A stretch of DNA of 64,000 nt, from NCBI GenBank assembly GCA_964549505.1, contig CAZJVD010000010.1, positions 46,673-110,672 of the forward strand, given 5' to 3'. Position numbers and translations under genes: made by a program. The notes beneath the pieces were generated by a model, which worked only from the letters and a program-made list of their open reading frames with translations, was not told the origin of the DNA and searched no databases. This document shows, one piece after another, positions 1 through 8,304 of the stretch. Every line of letters begins with the position of its first letter. Within the stretch, counting starts at the first letter, position 1. Source of the stretch: CAZJVD01 sp964549505 (GTDB taxonomy: Bacteria; Bdellovibrionota; UBA1018; CAZJVD01).

Positions 1-1
1 T

Positions 2-745
2 GAACTCAAGACGCCCATCACGGCGCTCATGCTTCAAGTGCAACTACTCGAGAAACAGTCGACTCTCGATCCCGAAAATCGAACGGCCAATCAAGCTGCC
101 AGTAAGGCGCTGCTGGATCGTGCGCTCAATCAGACACGACGACTCGCCGTTTTGGTAGACGAACTTCTGGATCTGACGAGACTTCGCTTGGGTCGAGTCG
201 GACTATCCATTCTGCGTGTGGATCTCGTGAAGCTGATTCATGAGGCCGCAGAGATGGCCGACACTTCAAAGTCTTCAGCGGGAAAGAAAATTCGTGTCCA
301 TGTTACAGGAGAGCTTTGGATCGACTGCGATCCTGTTCGAATTTCGCAAGTCATCGTGAATCTGTTTACAAATGCCATTAAGTACGGCGATGGAAAACCT
401 GTTGATGTTTACTGCGACGCGATCGACGAGTCGCGTGTGCAGATTCGCGTGTGCGACCAAGGGATTGGTATTTCGCCGGAAGATTGTCTGAAGATTTTCG
501 AACGCTATGAACGCGTCAGTGGCAGCGAAGGTAAGTCGGGCTTTGGTTTAGGACTCTATATTTCGCGGCAAATTGTGGAAGCTCATGGTGGACACGTTTC
601 CGTGGATAGTAAGATGGGTGTCGGATCTACGTTTTCCGTTGTTCTGCCTGTCCTGTCCGATGGCGGATCTGAAAGCCGGTTTGGTTTGGCTACTCAGTCC
701 GGGAACACCGAAACAGCGCGTGCCAAAGCGGGAACGGTTTCTTAG
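2..745 (+). CDS. Histidine kinase, C-terminal part (partial, starts before window)
   Basis: This is the catalytic half of a sensor histidine kinase whose N-terminus lies off the left edge. The frame is open from base 2 and begins with ELKTPITAL, the H-box just after the phospho-accepting His, which would be encoded immediately before the window. It continues as a DHp helix pair, then a HATPase_c domain with N-box (VNLFTNAIKYG), G1 (VCDQGIGIS) and G2 (GFGLGLYIS). A Ser/Thr-rich tail ends the protein. An internal Met at base 29 is not the true start because the H-box precedes it. The core resembles that of the hybrid kinase at 5906-8017. It faces the receiver gene at 788-1174, a likely partner by position only. 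Confidence 0.93.
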   Translation, partial: ELKTPITALMLQVQLLEKQSTLDPENRTANQAASKALLDRALNQTRRLAVLVDELLDLTRLRLGRVGLSILRVDLVKLIHEAAEMADTSKSSAGKKIRVHVTGELWIDCDPVRISQVIVNLFTNAIKYGDGKPVDVYCDAIDESRVQIRVCDQGIGISPEDCLKIFERYERVSGSEGKSGFGLGLYISRQIVEAHGGHVSVDSKMGVGSTFSVVLPVLSDGGSESRFGLATQSGNTETARAKAGTVS

Positions 746-787
746 ATTTGAAATGTTCCTTCAATACAAATAGTAGATTTAAGAAGT

Positions 788-1174
788 TTAAGTTGAAACT
801 GCAGTTTCGCAGTGAACGTATCTGCGCGCGGTAGCGAGAAGGTTCTCGAGATCCAGCGGTTTATTTACTAATTCGCGTGCGCCTTCAGGGCACTGTCGTT
901 CGCCGGCTGCAGTTAAAACAACGATAGGAATGCCAGTCGACTCTGCCGAGCCTCGATACTCTTCAAGAAATCTTCGACCGTCCATCACAGGCATCATAAG
1001 ATCGAGAAAAATTAGTCCAATATCGTTGCGAGTGCGTGTGATCGTCAGCGCTTCGAGTCCGTTCGAGGCGAGGCAAACTCTATAACCCTCAAGCTCAAGC
1101 GCCAACGCCACCGTACTTCGGATATCATCGTCGTCTTCCACCACCAAAACGGCTTGCCCTGACTCGTTCAACAT
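788..1174 (-). CDS. Stand-alone response-regulator receiver
   Basis: A 128-residue single-domain REC protein. It has the acidic cluster EDDDD (residues 13-17), a phospho-acceptor Asp58 in IFLDLMMPVMDG, a switch Thr in VVLTAAG and a conserved Lys in LVNKP. No output domain follows, so it probably acts as a phosphorelay shuttle or by protein-protein contact, like CheY or Spo0F. It is convergent with the partial kinase (42-bp gap) and divergent from the NtrC-type gene. The start ATG lies at 1174. Confidence 0.92.
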   Translation of the reverse strand: MLNESGQAVLVVEDDDDIRSTVALALELEGYRVCLASNGLEALTITRTRNDIGLIFLDLMMPVMDGRRFLEEYRGSAESTGIPIVVLTAAGERQCPEGARELVNKPLDLENLLATARRYVHCETAVST

Positions 1175-1318
1175 CCTTTATTGTTTAACATGAAACGAAG
1201 TCGGCTGTGGTGTCAGTTTTGTCACGTCAAGCAGCGCGGATTGGATTCGGAGCGGTGCTTCTGATATATGCTTTTCAACTGGGTTCTGGACAGACTAGCG
1301 AAACGTATGGAGGGATGA

Positions 1319-2776
1319 ATGCCCAAGAACGCCCCCAAGAATGACACTGACTTTGGAATGAATCACGAGAAGTCAAAGGCCCACGTAGCCGTTGTGGACG
1401 ATGATGATGCCGTTCTCGACTATCTCAGTGTTTTTCTTAAGAGTTTAGGTTTAACAGCCACGGTGTTTCGGACCGCAGAAGAAGCGTGGCGTGTGATCGA
1501 AAAAGACCAGTCGGTCTTTGATCTGATTTTAGCGGACGTTCACCTTCCGGGAATGACCGGGATCGATCTTTTAAAGACGGTTCGTAAAGTGAATTCCGAC
1601 TTGCTTGTGATTTTGATCAGCGCGCAGGTTCGCGTGAAAGATGCCGTGCTCGGTATTAAAGCGGGTGCTTACGATTATGTCGAGAAGCCTTTTGATCCGG
1701 ATCGTTTGGAGATCGTTGTTCGAAACGCGCTGAAGCTGCATGCGGCTCGAAAAGAAGCTTTTCTGTCCCGTCAGATTAAGATCCCAGGTGTTCAGTGTCA
1801 GAGTCCGTCGATGCGTGTGATCTATGAAGTGATTCTGCGTTCTGCTTCGGCAGATTCGAACGTTCTTGTTACTGGTGAGACGGGTGTTGGCAAAGAACTC
1901 GTCGCGCGTGCGATTCATGACAACAGTGTTCGCGCTCATCATCCTTTTGTGACGATCAATTGCTCGGCGATTCCGGAGACCTTGCTTGAGTCGGAGCTGT
2001 TCGGTCATGCGAAAGGTTCCTTCACTGGAGCGACGAGCGATCGCGCTGGATTATTTTCTGAAGCAAACAACGGAACGCTTTTTCTCGATGAAATTGGTGA
2101 TCTCAATCCGCTCATGCAGGTAAAACTGCTGCGTGTGATTCAGGAGCGTGAGGTTCGTCCGGTTGGATCCAATCGATCGCACTCGGTGAATGTTCGTTTG
2201 GTAACGGCAACGAATCGAAATCTTCCGGCTGCTGTTAAGGATGGAAAATTTCGTGAAGACCTTTTCTATCGGCTGAATGTGATTCCGATTCACGTGCCAC
2301 CACTCCGACAACGTCGCGACGACATCGGCGTGCTCGCAGAATATTTTTTGAAAAGTACGTGTAGCAATCTCAAGATTCCGCCTAAGAAACTATCCCACCA
2401 AGCATTGGAGAAACTGATTCACATGCGCTTTCCTGGAAACGTGCGTGAGTTACAAAACATCGTCGAGCGGAGTGTGGTGTTTTCGGATTCTGCCGTTATT
2501 AACGAGTGGGATATCGGTACACCAGATGATACCGGTGGCGTTCTTGAGGAGCTCGCGCAGGAGATGCCGAAGCTGGACGAACTGGAGCATCGTTATGTGC
2601 GTTCGATCTTGGAACGTCACAGCGGTGATAAACAAGCTGTCGCAAAGATCTTGGGTGTCAGTAAGCGGACCGTCTATCGCCGTCTGGAGATGGCTCAGAA
2701 AGCGGCTCAACGAACGACAGGCGGAACCACCGTTGCGTTGAAAAAGAACGAAGCAACAGGACAGTTCAATGGCTAG
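1319..2776 (+). CDS. NtrC-family sigma54-dependent response regulator
   Basis: A 485-residue activator with three domains. REC (about 22-140) has phospho-acceptor Asp73 in LADVHLPGMTG. The AAA+ domain has Walker A GETGVGKE (186-193), the sigma54-contact loop GSFTGA at about 233-238 in place of the usual GAFTGA, and Walker B FLDEIGD. A Fis-type helix-turn-helix near the C-terminus reads AVAKILGVSKRTVYRRL. The start is supported by a GGAGGG Shine-Dalgarno about 5 nt upstream. It should hydrolyse ATP to open sigma54 promoters; a good candidate target lies 1.2 kb downstream at 4023-4038. Its stop overlaps the HPt gene by 8 nt, which indicates translational coupling. Confidence 0.96.
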   Translation: MPKNAPKNDTDFGMNHEKSKAHVAVVDDDDAVLDYLSVFLKSLGLTATVFRTAEEAWRVIEKDQSVFDLILADVHLPGMTGIDLLKTVRKVNSDLLVILISAQVRVKDAVLGIKAGAYDYVEKPFDPDRLEIVVRNALKLHAARKEAFLSRQIKIPGVQCQSPSMRVIYEVILRSASADSNVLVTGETGVGKELVARAIHDNSVRAHHPFVTINCSAIPETLLESELFGHAKGSFTGATSDRAGLFSEANNGTLFLDEIGDLNPLMQVKLLRVIQEREVRPVGSNRSHSVNVRLVTATNRNLPAAVKDGKFREDLFYRLNVIPIHVPPLRQRRDDIGVLAEYFLKSTCSNLKIPPKKLSHQALEKLIHMRFPGNVRELQNIVERSVVFSDSAVINEWDIGTPDDTGGVLEELAQEMPKLDELEHRYVRSILERHSGDKQAVAKILGVSKRTVYRRLEMAQKAAQRTTGGTTVALKKNEATGQFNG

Positions 2777-3086
2777 GTTTTCGCCACCCCCCGTTCTTGT
2801 TGCAAAGTACATTCGAATCTTATCGCAGTACAAGAGCGAGCTCGATGCTGCGCGCGCTGCTGGGCATCAGGACCAGGTACAAGAAATCGTGCATAAGATT
2901 AAAGGTAGTGCGGGGCTCTACGGGTTTTCGAGATTATCGGAACTTGCAGGAAAGGTTCTTGAGGCTGCTAGCGTTGTCACAGATATGACGCCGGGGTTGG
3001 ATCTTTTTCTGGCCGAAGTGGATTCGGTTTTGCAACACAGTATGAGCGTCGAATGGAAACCCGAGAAAAAACTCCAAAGCCGTTAG
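2769..3086 (+). CDS. HPt (histidine phosphotransfer) domain protein
   Basis: A 105-residue protein with the HPt signature HKIKGSAGLYGF, in which His42 is the predicted phosphorelay residue. The rest is compatible with a four-helix bundle. It overlaps the upstream NtrC-type gene by 8 nt and the downstream receiver by 34 nt, so it belongs to one operon. HPt proteins carry phosphate between receivers of hybrid kinases and terminal regulators. The two C- or N-terminal REC-bearing kinases in this block (5906-8017 and 8305-13872) are plausible donors, but this pairing is inferred from proximity. Confidence 0.88.
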   Translation: MARFSPPPVLVAKYIRILSQYKSELDAARAAGHQDQVQEIVHKIKGSAGLYGFSRLSELAGKVLEAASVVTDMTPGLDLFLAEVDSVLQHSMSVEWKPEKKLQSR

Positions 3087-3460
3087 TTCTCGTTATTGAT
3101 GACGACCCATCGATAACCGATGTCGTTGAAATGGCACTTGAACAATTAGGTTACGAGACGATCTGTTGCCATACTGTTGACGCAGCTAAGGCGCAGGTTC
3201 TCAAGCGATCGCCTGACGTTGTGTTGGTCGACTCCCGCATTCCAGGCAGCAACGGCGCCGAGTTCATGAGTTGGTTTTCAAAAGCGGATGGGAAAGAGAA
3301 GCTCGTTCTGATGTCAGCGGCGGCAGACATTGAATCGATAGCGGCGCGAGCGGGTGGAGTGAGCTTCTTGCGAAAGCCTTTTTCGTTGGATGCTCTCGAA
3401 GACACTCTTCGTCAACGATTGGAGATTCTCACGAACGTCGACAGGTTTGTAGAAGCGTAG
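3053..3460 (+). CDS. Stand-alone response-regulator receiver
   Basis: A 135-residue REC-only protein: IDDD acidic pocket (15-18), phospho-acceptor Asp60 in VVLVDSRIPGSNG, Ser in VLMSAAA at the switch position and Lys in LRKPF. There is no DNA-binding or enzymatic output. Its start lies 34 nt inside the HPt gene, and the next receiver starts 24 nt after its stop, so it is the third gene of a tightly packed operon. It probably exchanges phosphate with the neighbouring HPt. Confidence 0.92.
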   Translation: METREKTPKPLVLVIDDDPSITDVVEMALEQLGYETICCHTVDAAKAQVLKRSPDVVLVDSRIPGSNGAEFMSWFSKADGKEKLVLMSAAADIESIAARAGGVSFLRKPFSLDALEDTLRQRLEILTNVDRFVEA

Positions 3461-3484
3461 CGATTGAGAGAGAGGGAAGAACGC

Positions 3485-3937
3485 ATGACTCAGAATCCAA
3501 CAGCAGCGTCGAAAGACGCGGACACCGATCGCGGCCATCTTCGAGTTATTCGGTCCGGCGAAAATCCCAAACATACGTTGGCCTTGATTGACGATGACGA
3601 AGCAATTCTCATGTACTTGCGGACGTATCTCGAGCAGCGAGGTTTCGGCGTGCGAGCTTATCAATCGGCCGAAGCCGCATTGCGCGCTTTCGAAGACAAG
3701 ATGCATTGTGATCTTGTCCTTGTTGATTTTCGCATGCCTGCGGCGAACGGTCTTGAGATCACAAAGAAATTACGCGCAAAGTTTCCCGCCGTTCCGGTGG
3801 TTCTAATGACTGCCTATGCGAGCATCGAAGGTGCAGTCGCAGCAATGCGCGAAGGTGCATCGGATTATATTGAGAAGCCGGTTTCGCTGGATAAGCTCGA
3901 CGCCGTGATCACAAAATTTCTGCCACCGTTGCAATAG
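3485..3937 (+). CDS. Stand-alone response-regulator receiver
   Basis: A 150-residue protein with about 30 variable N-terminal residues and one REC domain: acidic DDDE pocket, phospho-acceptor Asp in LVLVDFRMPAANG, Thr in VLMTAYAS and Lys in IEKPVS. The start at 3485 is preferred over an in-frame TTG at 3464 because GAGGGAAG lies just before the ATG. It closes the NtrC-HPt-REC-REC operon. Its REC resembles that of NtrC-type proteins but has lost, or never had, the AAA+ and helix-turn-helix parts. Confidence 0.92.
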   Translation: MTQNPTAASKDADTDRGHLRVIRSGENPKHTLALIDDDEAILMYLRTYLEQRGFGVRAYQSAEAALRAFEDKMHCDLVLVDFRMPAANGLEITKKLRAKFPAVPVVLMTAYASIEGAVAAMREGASDYIEKPVSLDKLDAVITKFLPPLQ

Positions 3938-4022
3938 GCTCTCTACTTTCCCCTTTCTGTCACAGTCACGGTCATTTCGGGCTATCTGAAAACTCTAGAC
4001 CTTATAAATGCTTGTCAGCAGC

Positions 4023-4038
4023 AGGCCCGCATCTTGCT
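4023..4038 (+). promoter_or_regulatory. Sigma54-type -24/-12 promoter element
   Basis: The element AGGCCCGCATCTTGCT has GG at 4024-4025 and GC at 4036-4037, exactly 10 bases apart. It matches the consensus TGGCACG-N4-TTGCW at most positions, including GGC, CG and the full TTGCT. It sits 38 bp before the ATG at 4077, giving a start point near 4049 and a leader that contains the AGGAGGT ribosome site. The nearest regulator gene upstream encodes a sigma54 activator. Confidence 0.65.
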
Positions 4039-4076
4039 GAATACATCGGGTGAGACCTTTAATAGGAGGTAACACC

Positions 4077-4316
4077 ATGAGACGCGAAGACGAGCAATTA
4101 GAAAGGCGTAGTCGGCGAAAGTGGGGCGGGAGAAGTTCTCATTCACGCATCACGCGAAAATGTCAGATATGCGGAGATCGCTTCGGTACGAGAAACTCGC
4201 ATATGCTTTTCTGCCGATTTTGCCACAACAGCAGTGAAAGTTTGCGATTCGCAGAATGGATTCCTGAAGTGAGTCAGGAAGAAATTCGCGACTCGTTTTT
4301 AGAAACAGTAGCTTAA
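4077..4316 (+). CDS. Small zinc-ribbon protein, function unknown
   Basis: A 79-residue basic protein with two Cys-x2-Cys pairs (CQIC and CRFC) about 15 residues apart, consistent with a zinc ribbon. An Arg-rich N-terminus precedes them. The ATG at 4077 is chosen over an in-frame upstream Met because a strong AGGAGGT site lies 7 nt before it. It is the first gene after the sigma54-type element and is followed after 22 nt by two HPF-like genes. A nucleic-acid or ribosome-binding role would fit, but no named family was recognised. Confidence 0.7.
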   Translation: MRREDEQLERRSRRKWGGRSSHSRITRKCQICGDRFGTRNSHMLFCRFCHNSSESLRFAEWIPEVSQEEIRDSFLETVA

Positions 4317-4338
4317 AGCTCAACAAGAGGAAAACGGT

Positions 4339-4716
4339 ATGGAAACGAAGAATAATCCCGCGCGACACGTGTCGGGTTCGGTTCGCTTTGCGAGCTCAGG
4401 TATCGATGTGGACACACTGCTTGTTCAACGGTTCATTAAAGACAGAATTGATGATCTTGAAGGACTTGGACTCTGTCATTTCGGAAGCGGTGTGCACTAC
4501 GAGACGACGTACGGAAAACTCGAAATGCAGCAGCAGCTTGCTTGTGAAGTCTGGATTTCTTCAGAGAACACACACTTTGCGTTGATCGGCCAAGGAGATA
4601 GTTGGTTGGCGGCTCTGTCGCGCGCCTTCGAGGCACTCGAAGCGCTTCTGATCGAATCGCAGCACGTTTCAGAAACTGAAGAAAGTAGGACGCCCGATGA
4701 GTCACTCGCTGCCTGA
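4339..4716 (+). CDS. HPF/RaiA-like small protein (ribosome hibernation fold, tentative)
   Basis: A 125-residue protein. Residues about 14-105 follow the pattern of hibernation-promoting factor: a first strand (SVRFASSGID), a helix ending in RIDDLE, strands ending in EVWISSENTHFALIGQGD, and a final helix LAALSRAFEALEALL matching the D-x-AAID-x2-x2-KL region of HPF. This is a by-eye fold resemblance, not a database hit. The tail is acidic and disordered. GAGGAAAA precedes the start. It overlaps the next gene by 20 nt. If real, it would bind the 30S subunit and reduce translation in stress. Confidence 0.55.
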   Translation: METKNNPARHVSGSVRFASSGIDVDTLLVQRFIKDRIDDLEGLGLCHFGSGVHYETTYGKLEMQQQLACEVWISSENTHFALIGQGDSWLAALSRAFEALEALLIESQHVSETEESRTPDESLAA

Positions 4717-4966
4717 ACCCGATCAGGGGATTCTCAGTGTCATCAAGCGATGGGCTATGATCAAACGGCGTTTGCTCTTTCTTCCGTCGGAACATAGTGC
4801 TGCTTGCCGGATTGATGTCAAGACGGGCTCGGGTCCAGCTTCGTCCGAAACAATGGTTCGTGTTGGAGGATTCTCCTGGTACGGACGCCACGAAGTCCCG
4901 AGCTATGGCGAGCAGACAGCGATCGACTCGGTTCGTGAAGCGCTCGCAAAGAGCAAATTACGCTGA
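4697..4966 (+). CDS. Small protein, possibly a second HPF-like fold
   Basis: An 89-residue protein whose C-terminal half (CRIDVKTG, then VRVGGFSWYGRHEVPSYGEQ and the helix AIDSVREALAKSKL) resembles the second half of an HPF/RaiA domain. This suggests it is a diverged paralogue of the preceding gene, which it overlaps by 20 nt. Its N-terminal strand is less convincing. It converges on and overlaps the USP-like gene by 9 nt. Function unproven. Confidence 0.5.
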   Translation: MSHSLPEPDQGILSVIKRWAMIKRRLLFLPSEHSAACRIDVKTGSGPASSETMVRVGGFSWYGRHEVPSYGEQTAIDSVREALAKSKLR

Positions 4967-5848
4967 TCGTATAATGAGTTCGGCGGGTTGTTCTGCCGCA
5001 GCTGGAAGGGCCGTAGGAACTCGACGGGGTTCGATCAAGGCACTGTCTCGTGAAACACCAAAGAAAAAAGCATCTTCCTTAGCGCGCTTGAGTCCCTTAA
5101 GAAAACTCCGACCCAAACAGAGGGGTTCCGTCACCTGGTCGATCGCCAGCAAATCGCAATGATAGTGTTCGAGTGTCTCAGGAGAAACCTTGCCTTCGCT
5201 TAAGGCCGTAAAATCCGTCTTGACCGTGAGACGCGTACCCATCTTCTGAAGCGTGGCAATCATCGTTGCGGCATGATTCAGGTGGGCCGTCTCTTCGTGA
5301 TGATAGTAAGGTTTTCTCATGATCGGGGAGTCGGAAAGATTGAGTGCTTGGGTGGAGAGACGCGACGAGTGCATCGCATACCGATAATTAAGAACAAGAA
5401 CCAGGCCCCAATCGCACTGACGCGCTATCTGGGCAATACGATGCACGTTTTCCTCTTGGAGTGATGTGTTGAGTAAAAAGAGGAGTACTTGAGGCCTGGT
5501 TGGTCGAATCGGACGCACCGCGAGTGGACTACGGCACAGGTAAAAAGCGGAACCATCCGACCGGAGGAACGTGATGATCCTTTTAGCATCGTTGTGAACG
5601 AGCAAGTCATAAGCGTTTGACGAGCTTCTTTCGAGATCGTCGACTTGCAGCGAGCGACCGGAGTGCTTCTTAAAAAGTGATTTCCATCCGAGGGATTTCG
5701 CCGGGCCCTTGATCGAATGAAATTCAAAATGGTGACGTCCGAAAAACGTTTCCAAGAGTACTTTTCGCTGATTCAGCGACGACTCTTTCGAAACACCCCA
5801 TCCGACATTCACAACGCTGCTCATGGAATTATCGGGGTTGCAGTTCAT
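4958..5848 (-). CDS. Universal-stress-protein-like cytoplasmic protein (tentative)
   Basis: A 296-residue protein with no signal peptide. The second half is USP-like in layout: a strand (PQVLLFLLNTS), a helix EENVHRIAQIARQC, a strand GLVLVLNY, a variable insert, then LNHAATMIATLQKMGTRLTVKTD and CDLLAIDQV, as expected for a Rossmann-like USP domain. The canonical G-x2-G-x9-GS/T nucleotide motif is not obvious. Met9 (5824) is an alternative start. It converges on the HPF-like operon. The assignment rests on fold pattern and context, and the N-terminal half is unassigned. Confidence 0.45.
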   Translation of the reverse strand: MNCNPDNSMSSVVNVGWGVSKESSLNQRKVLLETFFGRHHFEFHSIKGPAKSLGWKSLFKKHSGRSLQVDDLERSSSNAYDLLVHNDAKRIITFLRSDGSAFYLCRSPLAVRPIRPTRPQVLLFLLNTSLQEENVHRIAQIARQCDWGLVLVLNYRYAMHSSRLSTQALNLSDSPIMRKPYYHHEETAHLNHAATMIATLQKMGTRLTVKTDFTALSEGKVSPETLEHYHCDLLAIDQVTEPLCLGRSFLKGLKRAKEDAFFFGVSRDSALIEPRRVPTALPAAAEQPAELIIRSA

Positions 5849-5905
5849 ATGCCAGACACTAAGTTCATATAAGCGAGTTCAGCAAAACACTGTGCCAATC
5901 AGGAA

Positions 5906-8017
5906 CTAGAATGTGCCAGTCGTGGCACACGCGGGGACCTCTTGCGGAAGTGGGCGGAGATCGGTCGCCGCGTTGGTGGGGCGCAGTGGCAGTTGAATGA
6001 CGAACGTTGAGCCTGGATGGCCCGTACTTTCAACGTGTACCGTTCCAGAATGTGCTTCGACGATACGACGAACAATAAAAAGTCCCAAACCGAGGCCCGC
6101 TACATTATGCGCAGAGTCCCCGCGTTCGAAGCGATTGAAAACAGTTTCACGTCGGTCGGGAGAAATTCCAGGACCATTGTCCTTGACCAAGAGTGTGGCT
6201 TGGTCGCCATTTCGCGATGATACAATTTCGACGGGTTTCCCCGGTGCGTACTTGATCGCGTTCGACAGAAGATTGGTAACGACTTGAACAAGACGATACC
6301 GATCCCACATACCTGTGATGTCATCGTCAAGCGTGAGACTGACCTTACACTTCGCCAAGTTGAGCTGTTCGCCAAGGCGATCGATCGTATCGCGAATCAC
6401 ATCGCTCATGCGCACTTGAGAGTAATTGGGTCGAATGCTCTCGGATCGGATTCGTGAAACATCGAGAAGCTCATCGATGAGATGGTTGAGGGTATCCACT
6501 TGTTTGAGGGCCTTCTCGAAGCAGTTTTCCAGCAGCTCACGAGAAAGATCGCGCTTCGGATTCTGGAGACCTCGAGAAACCAGTTGGAGTTGGAGCTTGA
6601 GTGATGTGAGGGGTGTCTTAAGCTCATGAGATGCAATCGATAAAAAATCGTCGCGGGCTGCGATTGCGTCCCTCGCCTGACGATAGAGCCGCGTGTGCTC
6701 GACAGCATTCGCCAGACGGTCGGAGATATTGGTGAGAAGCGTTCGTTCGGAATCCAAGAACTCTTCGTCCGAGCGAAACAAGAAAATGCCACCCAGGGCC
6801 GACTGACCAAGAATAATAGGTTCTGTGAGCGCGTACGTGCCGGGCTGACCGTGTGCCTCACGGATGACATCACCGAATACATCGAGATGGCGGCTTGAGA
6901 ATGAGCCAATCCTGGTGTTGAGTATGTCGAGGATTCTGAGTTCCTGGTCACTATCTCTGTGAGCCACGGCTTCAGCTTTTAATAACTTATCGGAGGTGAC
7001 CAAACCGATAACGCAACAATCGAAGCCACTGCTGACGAACATCTGAGCAAGATTTTTGAAGCGATCGGGGTTTTCAATCGATGTTGAAAGAATGCGGCTG
7101 GCTTCGGCGACAAAGTCAGACTCCAAGCGGCTACGTAGCAGTAAAGCCTCAGCCTCTTTCGCTTTCGTCACGTCAACCGACAAGCCGCGAACCTCGGGTT
7201 CGAACGATTCTTCGCTCATCACCCATCGCAACTCCGTCTGGAACCACACTGTTTTTCCTGTAGCGGTGAGCACGCGATGCTCGATGCGAGTGGTGTTCTT
7301 GGTGTTGGAAACGCCCTCAAGTGCCTTATTTAAAATATCGCGGTCATTTGCGTGACCGATCGATTCCAGAAAGGTCGGCTGGGAATACCAACGGTCAATG
7401 GAATAACCCAGAATCGGCTCGGCACTCGGGCTAACGAAATTGAAAAGGCCGTTGCGCACTTGAAGAGACCAAACGATTGAATTGTGAATTCCTTCGACAA
7501 GGTCGCGAAATCGCTTCTGATCGGCCTGATGTCTTCGCAGGCTCTTGAGTTCCAGTTGGGCTAGTCTTAGAGCGCGCTCTTTTTGGTCGTTCTCGTAACG
7601 CTGCTGTTCGGACTGAAGCAGGCGACGTGTTCTCTTAGAAAGCTCTGCAAACACAGCCACTTTGGAGCGTAACACTTGAGGATGAAAAGGTTTGTAGATG
7701 AAATCGACGGCACCATGAGCGTACCCTAGCTGGGTGTGTCGTTGATCCATATTGAGCGCAGTGACAAAGATGATGGGTATGTCACGTGTTCGCTCACTGC
7801 CTTTGATGATAGCGGTCGTTTCATAGCCATCCATCTGCGGCATCTGCACGTCCATGAGGATCAGCGCAGGCTGATTGGTCAGCAGATAGCGTAAGGCTTC
7901 GTCGCCAGAGCGTGTTTTGACGAGGTTGTATTCTCCCGAGGACAGGAGTGCCTCAAGAGAGAGAAGGTTTTCCTCTTTGTCATCGACTAAAAGAATGTCT
8001 ACTTTTTCAGAGCTCAT
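5906..8017 (-). CDS. Hybrid sensor histidine kinase, REC-PAS-GAF-HisKA-HATPase
   Basis: A 703-residue soluble kinase. An N-terminal REC has Asp56 in LILMDVQMPQMDG. A PAS domain with PAC follows at about 165-300, then a GAF-like region (about 305-450), HisKA with His464 in ASHELKTPLTSL, and HATPase with N-box NLLSNAIKYA, G1 VKDNGPGIS and G2 GLGLGLFIV. There is no transmembrane segment, so it senses cytoplasmic cues. The N-terminal REC suggests it receives phosphate or a signal from another kinase. The start at 8017 is chosen over a longer in-frame form because GGGAGT lies upstream and the REC begins directly. It is divergent from the giant HAMP kinase. Confidence 0.93.
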   Translation of the reverse strand: MSSEKVDILLVDDKEENLLSLEALLSSGEYNLVKTRSGDEALRYLLTNQPALILMDVQMPQMDGYETTAIIKGSERTRDIPIIFVTALNMDQRHTQLGYAHGAVDFIYKPFHPQVLRSKVAVFAELSKRTRRLLQSEQQRYENDQKERALRLAQLELKSLRRHQADQKRFRDLVEGIHNSIVWSLQVRNGLFNFVSPSAEPILGYSIDRWYSQPTFLESIGHANDRDILNKALEGVSNTKNTTRIEHRVLTATGKTVWFQTELRWVMSEESFEPEVRGLSVDVTKAKEAEALLLRSRLESDFVAEASRILSTSIENPDRFKNLAQMFVSSGFDCCVIGLVTSDKLLKAEAVAHRDSDQELRILDILNTRIGSFSSRHLDVFGDVIREAHGQPGTYALTEPIILGQSALGGIFLFRSDEEFLDSERTLLTNISDRLANAVEHTRLYRQARDAIAARDDFLSIASHELKTPLTSLKLQLQLVSRGLQNPKRDLSRELLENCFEKALKQVDTLNHLIDELLDVSRIRSESIRPNYSQVRMSDVIRDTIDRLGEQLNLAKCKVSLTLDDDITGMWDRYRLVQVVTNLLSNAIKYAPGKPVEIVSSRNGDQATLLVKDNGPGISPDRRETVFNRFERGDSAHNVAGLGLGLFIVRRIVEAHSGTVHVESTGHPGSTFVIQLPLRPTNAATDLRPLPQEVPACATTGTF

Positions 8018-8304
8018 ATCTGTTTTACTCCCCGAAACGAGACACTGAACACACAAACCAACGCTGTCTTTCGACGATTACGAAGGCTAGTGATTTTAGA
8101 AAACCTCTGCAAGTTAGAAAGTTGAGCTTTGCTGTTCAAAATCCGCTTTGTCTTCACTGGCGGACCTGTGACAAAGTTGGCAATCGCCTGGGGGTGGGTC
8201 CGTCGACAACCAATCGGCTTGCGACGCGGGACCGGCAACAGATATACGCGAAGATGACTCCGAGGATGTCGAAGTAGGTACAGCTATATAAGTGAGGGAT
8301 TGCA

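Noticed and set aside
5882..5897. TGGCAC...TTGC-like element upstream of the USP-like gene on the minus strand
   Set aside because: GG and GC are 11 bases apart, not 10. Sigma54 spacing is strict, so it was not called as a promoter.
8018..8304. Promoter or RNA gene in the divergent region between the two large kinases
   Set aside because: No clear -10/-35, sigma54 element or RNA fold was found by eye, only the GTG ribosome site of the HAMP kinase.
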